Source: an uncultured Eggerthellaceae bacterium (GTDB taxonomy: Bacteria; Actinomycetota; Coriobacteriia; Coriobacteriales; Eggerthellaceae). Taken from it: DNA of 64,000 nt. Of this stretch, positions 60,292 through 64,000 are shown one piece after another. The notes under the pieces are model-generated. The model saw only the letters and a program-made list of their open reading frames with translations, was not told the DNA's origin and made no database searches. Position 1 is the first letter of the stretch. Every line of letters starts with the position of its first letter. A program made the translations under genes and the position numbers. Location of the stretch: the NCBI GenBank assembly GCA_910589125.1, contig CAJURX010000002.1, positions 124,001-188,000 of the forward strand, in the 5' to 3' direction.

Positions 60292-63003
60292 CTACGCGAG
60301 CTCTCCCAAGTCCAGCGGACCCTCGACGCGGCAGGTGTAATCCCCTTCCGCATCTATGTCGATCAGCACGTGGCTGGCGTCATGCAGCTCTCCCGTGATG
60401 ACCTTCTGTGCGATGCGGTCCACGATCTCGCGCTGGATGAGCCTCTTCAAGGGGCGTGCGCCGAACACGGGATCGAAGCCGTCGATGGCCAGGTGCTCCA
60501 TGGCCGCAGGTGTGACATCCAGCGTCACGCGGCGCTTCGCCAGGCGATCGCGCACTTCCTCCAGCTGCAGGTCCACGATGGGCTCGATGGTGGAGATGGA
60601 CAGCTCATTGAACGTCACGATGTCATCGATGCGGTTCAGGAACTCCGGACGGAACGTGTTGCGCAGCGCATCGTTGATCCTGTTCGTGAACTCCTTCAGC
60701 TTCTGCGCCGCAGCTTCCGCGGTCATGTTCGCGATGCCTTCCATCATCTCGCCCATGGTCTCACCCGTAGCCTCGTTCGCATCCATCTCAGCGCTCTCGG
60801 CTGCATGGTCGCGAATGATCTGGCTCCCGATGTTCGACGTCATGATGATGATGGAGTTCTTGAAGTTGACCACGCGTCCCTGGCCGTCGGTCAGACGCCC
60901 GTCATCCAAGACCTGCAACAGGATGTTGAACACATCCGGGTGCGCCTTCTCAACCTCATCGAGCAGTATGACCGAATAGGGGTGCCGACGCACGGCCTCC
61001 GTTAGCTGACCACCCTCGTCGTATCCCACGTATCCCGGAGGTGCGCCGATGAGCCGCTGCACGCTGAACTTCTCCATGTACTCCGACATGTCGATGCGGA
61101 TCATGGACTTGTCCGAGTCGAAGAGGTATTCCGCGAGCGCCTTCGCAAGCTCCGTCTTGCCAACACCCGTCGGTCCCAAGAACAGGAAGGAGCCGATGGG
61201 CTTGTCCGGATCGGATAGGCCCGCACGATTGCGCCGGATGGCACCGGCCACCACGTTCACTGCCTTGTCCTGCCCGATGACGCGCTTCTTGAGCTCCTCT
61301 TCCAGATCGACCAGCTTCTCCATCTCACCCTGCATCATCTTGGTGACGGGGATGCCGGTCCAGGTGGACACCACCTGCGCGATCTCCTCTTCGGACACCT
61401 CCTCCTTGAGGATGGCGCCTGCTTCCTGGCTGGCCTTCAGCTGCTCTTCTGCCCGATGCAGCTCTTGCTGGAGCTGCGGGATGCGCGCATAGCGGATCTC
61501 GGAGGCCAGGGAGAGGTCCCCGTCGCGCGTGGCGCGCTCCTCATCCAGCTTCGCCGCATCCAGCTCTGCCTTCAGGTTCTGGACGCCCACGATGACATCC
61601 TTCTCGTTCTGCCAAGCAGCCTTCTGCTTGTCCAGAGCATCGCGCGCATCCGCTATCTCGCGGCGCAGCTTCTCCAAGCGCTCCGCCGATGCGTCATCAG
61701 ATTCCTTCATGAGCGCCTGCTCCTCGATCTGCATCTGAGTGAGCCTGCGCTCGGCCACATCGACATCCTCCGGCATGGAATCGATCTCGATGCGAAGGCG
61801 GCTGGCCGCCTCATCCATGAGGTCGATGGCCTTGTCCGGCAAGAAGCGATCGGAGATGTAGCGGTCAGAGAGCTCGGCGGATGCCACGATGGCGCCATCG
61901 GTGATGCGCACGCCATGATGGATCTCGTACTTCTCCTTCAAGCCGCGCAGGATGGCGATGGTGTCCTCTACCGTAGGCTCGTTCACCATGACCGGCTGGA
62001 AGCGCCGCTCGAGCGCCGCGTCCTTCTCCACGTACTTCCGATACTCGTCCAACGTGGTCGCGCCGATGGCATGCAGCTCGCCTCGTGCGAGCGCCGGCTT
62101 GAGCATGTTGCCGGCATCCAAGGACGAATCGCCACCTGCCCCAGCACCCACGATGGTGTGCAGCTCATCGATGAACAGGATGATGTTGCCGCCCGCTTCC
62201 TTGACCTCGCGCAGCACTGATTTCAGACGATCCTCGAATTCACCGCGATACTTCGCGCCTGCCATCATGGCACCTAGATCGAGGCTCACGATCTCGCGAT
62301 CGCGCAAGCTGGACGGAACGTCGCCCGCGACGATGCGCTGAGCCAGCCCCTCCACGATGGCGGTCTTGCCCGTGCCAGGCTCGCCGATGAGGACCGGGTT
62401 GTTCTTCGTGCGGCGCGACAGCACCTGCACCGTGCGGCGTATCTCTTCCGAGCGGCCGATGACCGGGTCCATCTTGCCCTCGCGCGCCTGCTGCGTGAGG
62501 TTCTGCCCATACTGCTCCAGCGCCTCGAACTGCGTCTTGTCGGTCTGCGAGGTCACACGCGTATCCCCCCGCAGCGCCTCGTAGGCAGATTCGATGTTCT
62601 TGCGGGTGATGCCTGCCGTCGAGAGCAGCTTGCCCGCCTCATCGCTCCCCTCGGAGAGCGCGATGAGCATGTGCTCGGATGTGGCATAGGAGTCACCCAG
62701 CTTCTCGGCGATCTTGACCGCATTGTCGATGACCTTGATGAATGCTTGGGAGGGTGCTGCCATGGGCATGGCAGAGCTCGTGGCCTTCGGCATCTTCGCG
62801 ATGGCATCATCCAGATTCTGCGCAAGCCAGACCGGGTCTGCGCCAATGCGCTTGATGATGGCCGCTATGTTGTTCTCATCTGCATCCAGCAGGGCCTTCA
62901 GAAGATGTATCGGCTCGATCATCGACGCATCGGCATCTGCGGCAACGCCCATGGCGTTCTGCACAGCCTCTTGCGCCGTGACAGCCAGCTTATCAAGCCT
63001 CAT
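60292..63003 (-). CDS. clpB: ATP-dependent chaperone ClpB
   Basis: Disaggregase working with DnaK/DnaJ. 903 residues: N-domain (~1-145), NBD1 with Walker A GEPGTGKT (~200) and Walker B in ILFIDELHT, coiled-coil middle domain (~405-530), NBD2 with Walker A GPTGVGKT (~610) and [12 protein letters not shown]. An acidic, Met/Ala-rich insertion (~735-775, [19 protein letters not shown]) in the NBD2 region is longer than in E. coli ClpB. Follows hspR on the same strand. Confidence 0.97.
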   Translation of the reverse strand: MRLDKLAVTAQEAVQNAMGVAADADASMIEPIHLLKALLDADENNIAAIIKRIGADPVWLAQNLDDAIAKMPKATSSAMPMAAPSQAFIKVIDNAVKIAEKLGDSYATSEHMLIALSEGSDEAGKLLSTAGITRKNIESAYEALRGDTRVTSQTDKTQFEALEQYGQNLTQQAREGKMDPVIGRSEEIRRTVQVLSRRTKNNPVLIGEPGTGKTAIVEGLAQRIVAGDVPSSLRDREIVSLDLGAMMAGAKYRGEFEDRLKSVLREVKEAGGNIILFIDELHTIVGAGAGGDSSLDAGNMLKPALARGELHAIGATTLDEYRKYVEKDAALERRFQPVMVNEPTVEDTIAILRGLKEKYEIHHGVRITDGAIVASAELSDRYISDRFLPDKAIDLMDEAASRLRIEIDSMPEDVDVAERRLTQMQIEEQALMKESDDASAERLEKLRREIADARDALDKQKAAWQNEKDVIVGVQNLKAELDAAKLDEERATRDGDLSLASEIRYARIPQLQQELHRAEEQLKASQEAGAILKEEVSEEEIAQVVSTWTGIPVTKMMQGEMEKLVDLEEELKKRVIGQDKAVNVVAGAIRRNRAGLSDPDKPIGSFLFLGPTGVGKTELAKALAEYLFDSDKSMIRIDMSEYMEKFSVQRLIGAPPGYVGYDEGGQLTEAVRRHPYSVILLDEVEKAHPDVFNILLQVLDDGRLTDGQGRVVNFKNSIIIMTSNIGSQIIRDHAAESAEMDANEATGETMGEMMEGIANMTAEAAAQKLKEFTNRINDALRNTFRPEFLNRIDDIVTFNELSISTIEPIVDLQLEEVRDRLAKRRVTLDVTPAAMEHLAIDGFDPVFGARPLKRLIQREIVDRIAQKVITGELHDASHVLIDIDAEGDYTCRVEGPLDLGELA

Positions 63004-63021
63004 ATCGTTTCCTTTCAGGTA

Positions 63022-63447
63022 TCACTTTGCAAAGAATCTCACTGTCTGCGAGGTGTTCGTGAGCCAGTGGAACACTGGCGGCAGATCGGACATGCGCACG
63101 AGCGCATTCACTGGCGTGTTCGGGTCGAGCTCGCTCACGCGACGCGCCAGTCGCTGATAGCGCTTGTGCAGGCTGTCCAGCTCGTCAGTGGCATCGTCAA
63201 GCTGGTTCTGCAGGTCTAGGATGCGCATGACGCCCGCCAGGTTGATGCCCTCGGCCGTGAGCTGGTTTATCAAGTGCAACCGCTCTATGTCAGCCTGTGA
63301 GTACATCCTGGTGTTGCCGCTGGTCCTCTGCGGCGTGACCAGGCCCTTCTGCTCGTAGGCGCGCAGGGTCTGGGGATGGACCCCAGCCAGCTGCGCAGCA
63401 ACGCTGATCATGTAGAGCGGGCGGTTGCGGTCAGATGCCCCTACCAT
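63022..63447 (-). CDS. hspR: MerR-family heat-shock repressor HspR
   Basis: Represses dnaK and clpB operons in actinobacteria by binding inverted HAIR sites. 141 residues: MerR-type HTH (MISVAAQLAGVHPQTLRAYEQKGLV, with RTSGNTRMYSQADIERL) and a coiled coil (~75-105). ATG at 63447 overlaps the dnaJ stop. It lies in the order dnaJ-hspR-clpB typical of actinobacteria. No CTTGAG-N7-CTCAAG (HAIR) site was found in the 18 bases before clpB, so control probably acts upstream of the window edge. Confidence 0.93.
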   Translation of the reverse strand: MVGASDRNRPLYMISVAAQLAGVHPQTLRAYEQKGLVTPQRTSGNTRMYSQADIERLHLINQLTAEGINLAGVMRILDLQNQLDDATDELDSLHKRYQRLARRVSELDPNTPVNALVRMSDLPPVFHWLTNTSQTVRFFAK

Positions 63448-64000
63448 GGCCGTTCGGCTTCCGGCGCAGCAGCCAGGAAGTCCTCCATGGCTTGCTTCTG
63501 CTCATCGTTCATATCGGTCGGCACCTTGACCTGGACCTTTATCTTCAAGTTGCCGAACGCATCCTTGTCCTTGGACTTGATGTCCTTCGCGCCTTTGCCC
63601 TTGATGGTGAGGACCTTCCCGTCCTGGGTGCCTGCGGGTATCTTCACGCGCACCTTCGTCCCATCAGGAGCCGGGACCACGATGCTGGCCCCGAGCGCAG
63701 CCTCTGCCACGTTGATGGGCAGATCCACGATCACGTCAGCCTTGTCGCGGGTGAAGTACGGATGCTCCGTGATGTGCGTGGTTATCAGCAGGTCGCCCGC
63801 ATCTCCACCATTCTCACCGAGGCCACCGCGGCCCTTGTAGCGCAAGCGGCCGCCTTCGCGAGCCCCTGCTGGGACCTTGACCTCGATGGTATCGGCCTCG
63901 GGCTTGCCTGGGATGCGCACGGTGACGCGCTTCGTCGTTCCGTTGAATGCCTCATCGAACGTGACATCCAGCTGGACCGACATGTCTTGCCCCTTGCGGG
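63441..64000 (-). CDS. DnaJ-type co-chaperone lacking the zinc finger, 5'-truncated
   Basis: Hsp40 C-terminal substrate-binding domains I and II: QLDVTFDEAFNGTTKRVTV, VPAGAREGGRLRYKGRG, the HYF-type THITEHPYFTRDKADV, LGASIVVPAPDGTKVRVKIP and QDGKVLTIKGKG. The four CxxCxGxG zinc repeats are absent, as in CbpA/DnaJ-2 proteins. The frame continues through the right edge, so the J domain and true start are outside; the ATG at 63983 is internal (preceding residues RKGQD). grpE and dnaK are expected further right. Confidence 0.92.
   Translation of the reverse strand, partial: RKGQDMSVQLDVTFDEAFNGTTKRVTVRIPGKPEADTIEVKVPAGAREGGRLRYKGRGGLGENGGDAGDLLITTHITEHPYFTRDKADVIVDLPINVAEAALGASIVVPAPDGTKVRVKIPAGTQDGKVLTIKGKGAKDIKSKDKDAFGNLKIKVQVKVPTDMNDEQKQAMEDFLAAAPEAERPW

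Overview
The window looks like chromosome of a high-GC, anaerobic actinobacterium, most likely class Coriobacteriia (Eggerthellaceae or a near relative). The evidence is the actinobacterial-type heat-shock unit (zinc-finger-less DnaJ, HspR, ClpB), the fused SecDF and fused two-domain ECF ATPase, several GTG/TTG starts, an apparently leaderless promoter, and a large cytoplasmic molybdoenzyme region with MFS carriers and a PucR-type regulator. Species cannot be fixed from sequence alone. Both ends are cut inside genes (an ECF ATPase on the left, a DnaJ-type protein on the right). No phage, IS element or CRISPR array was seen.

Layout. 1-8.6 kb: ECF ATPase end, then a minus-strand unit HAD phosphatase-tgt-secDF-DUF1292, divergent from queH-small ORF-queA; tgt, queA and queH are three queuosine tRNA-modification genes. 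8.7-16.3 kb: cold-shock gene with a structured leader, a small helical protein, aspS, hisS, leuB-leuD-leuC, tRNA-Leu(TAA). 16.5-24.1 kb: cell-envelope genes (NlpC/P60 hydrolase with a long leader; DivIC-like, Ppx/GppA, polyprenyl synthase and PG-binding protein in one tight unit), a DtxR-type regulator and an ABC-F ATPase.

24.4-42.8 kb is the distinctive part. A PucR-type regulator faces a minus-strand block of two MFS carriers and two closely related large subunits plus one small subunit of the pyrogallol-phloroglucinol transhydroxylase type. A SlyD-like isomerase is divergent from these. Further on lies a second minus-strand set: a different Mo/W-bisPGD enzyme with an overlapping ferredoxin gene, two Cys-rich small proteins, a trigger-factor-like protein that has lost the ribosome-docking motif, a Fic-fold protein that has lost its catalytic residues, and a membrane-anchored protein. 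This reads as an anaerobic aromatic (polyphenol/catechol-type) metabolism island with its own folding helpers; the accessory set is the best candidate here for an undescribed system.

42.8-47.5 kb: a YafQ/DinJ toxin-antitoxin pair between two direct copies of a ~100-bp foldable repeat, then a ferrous-iron uptake locus (feoA, feoA, feoB, FeoB-associated protein) with repeated AGTTAR half-sites. 47.7-54.2 kb: a CtpE-like P-type ATPase, a flippase-like membrane protein, tRNA-Pro(CGG), a polytopic DUF6020-like protein. 54.4-58.6 kb: purM-purN-xdhC-purH. 58.8-64 kb: a class B sortase preceded by a previously unlisted-size 39-residue membrane peptide gene, then clpB-hspR-dnaJ.
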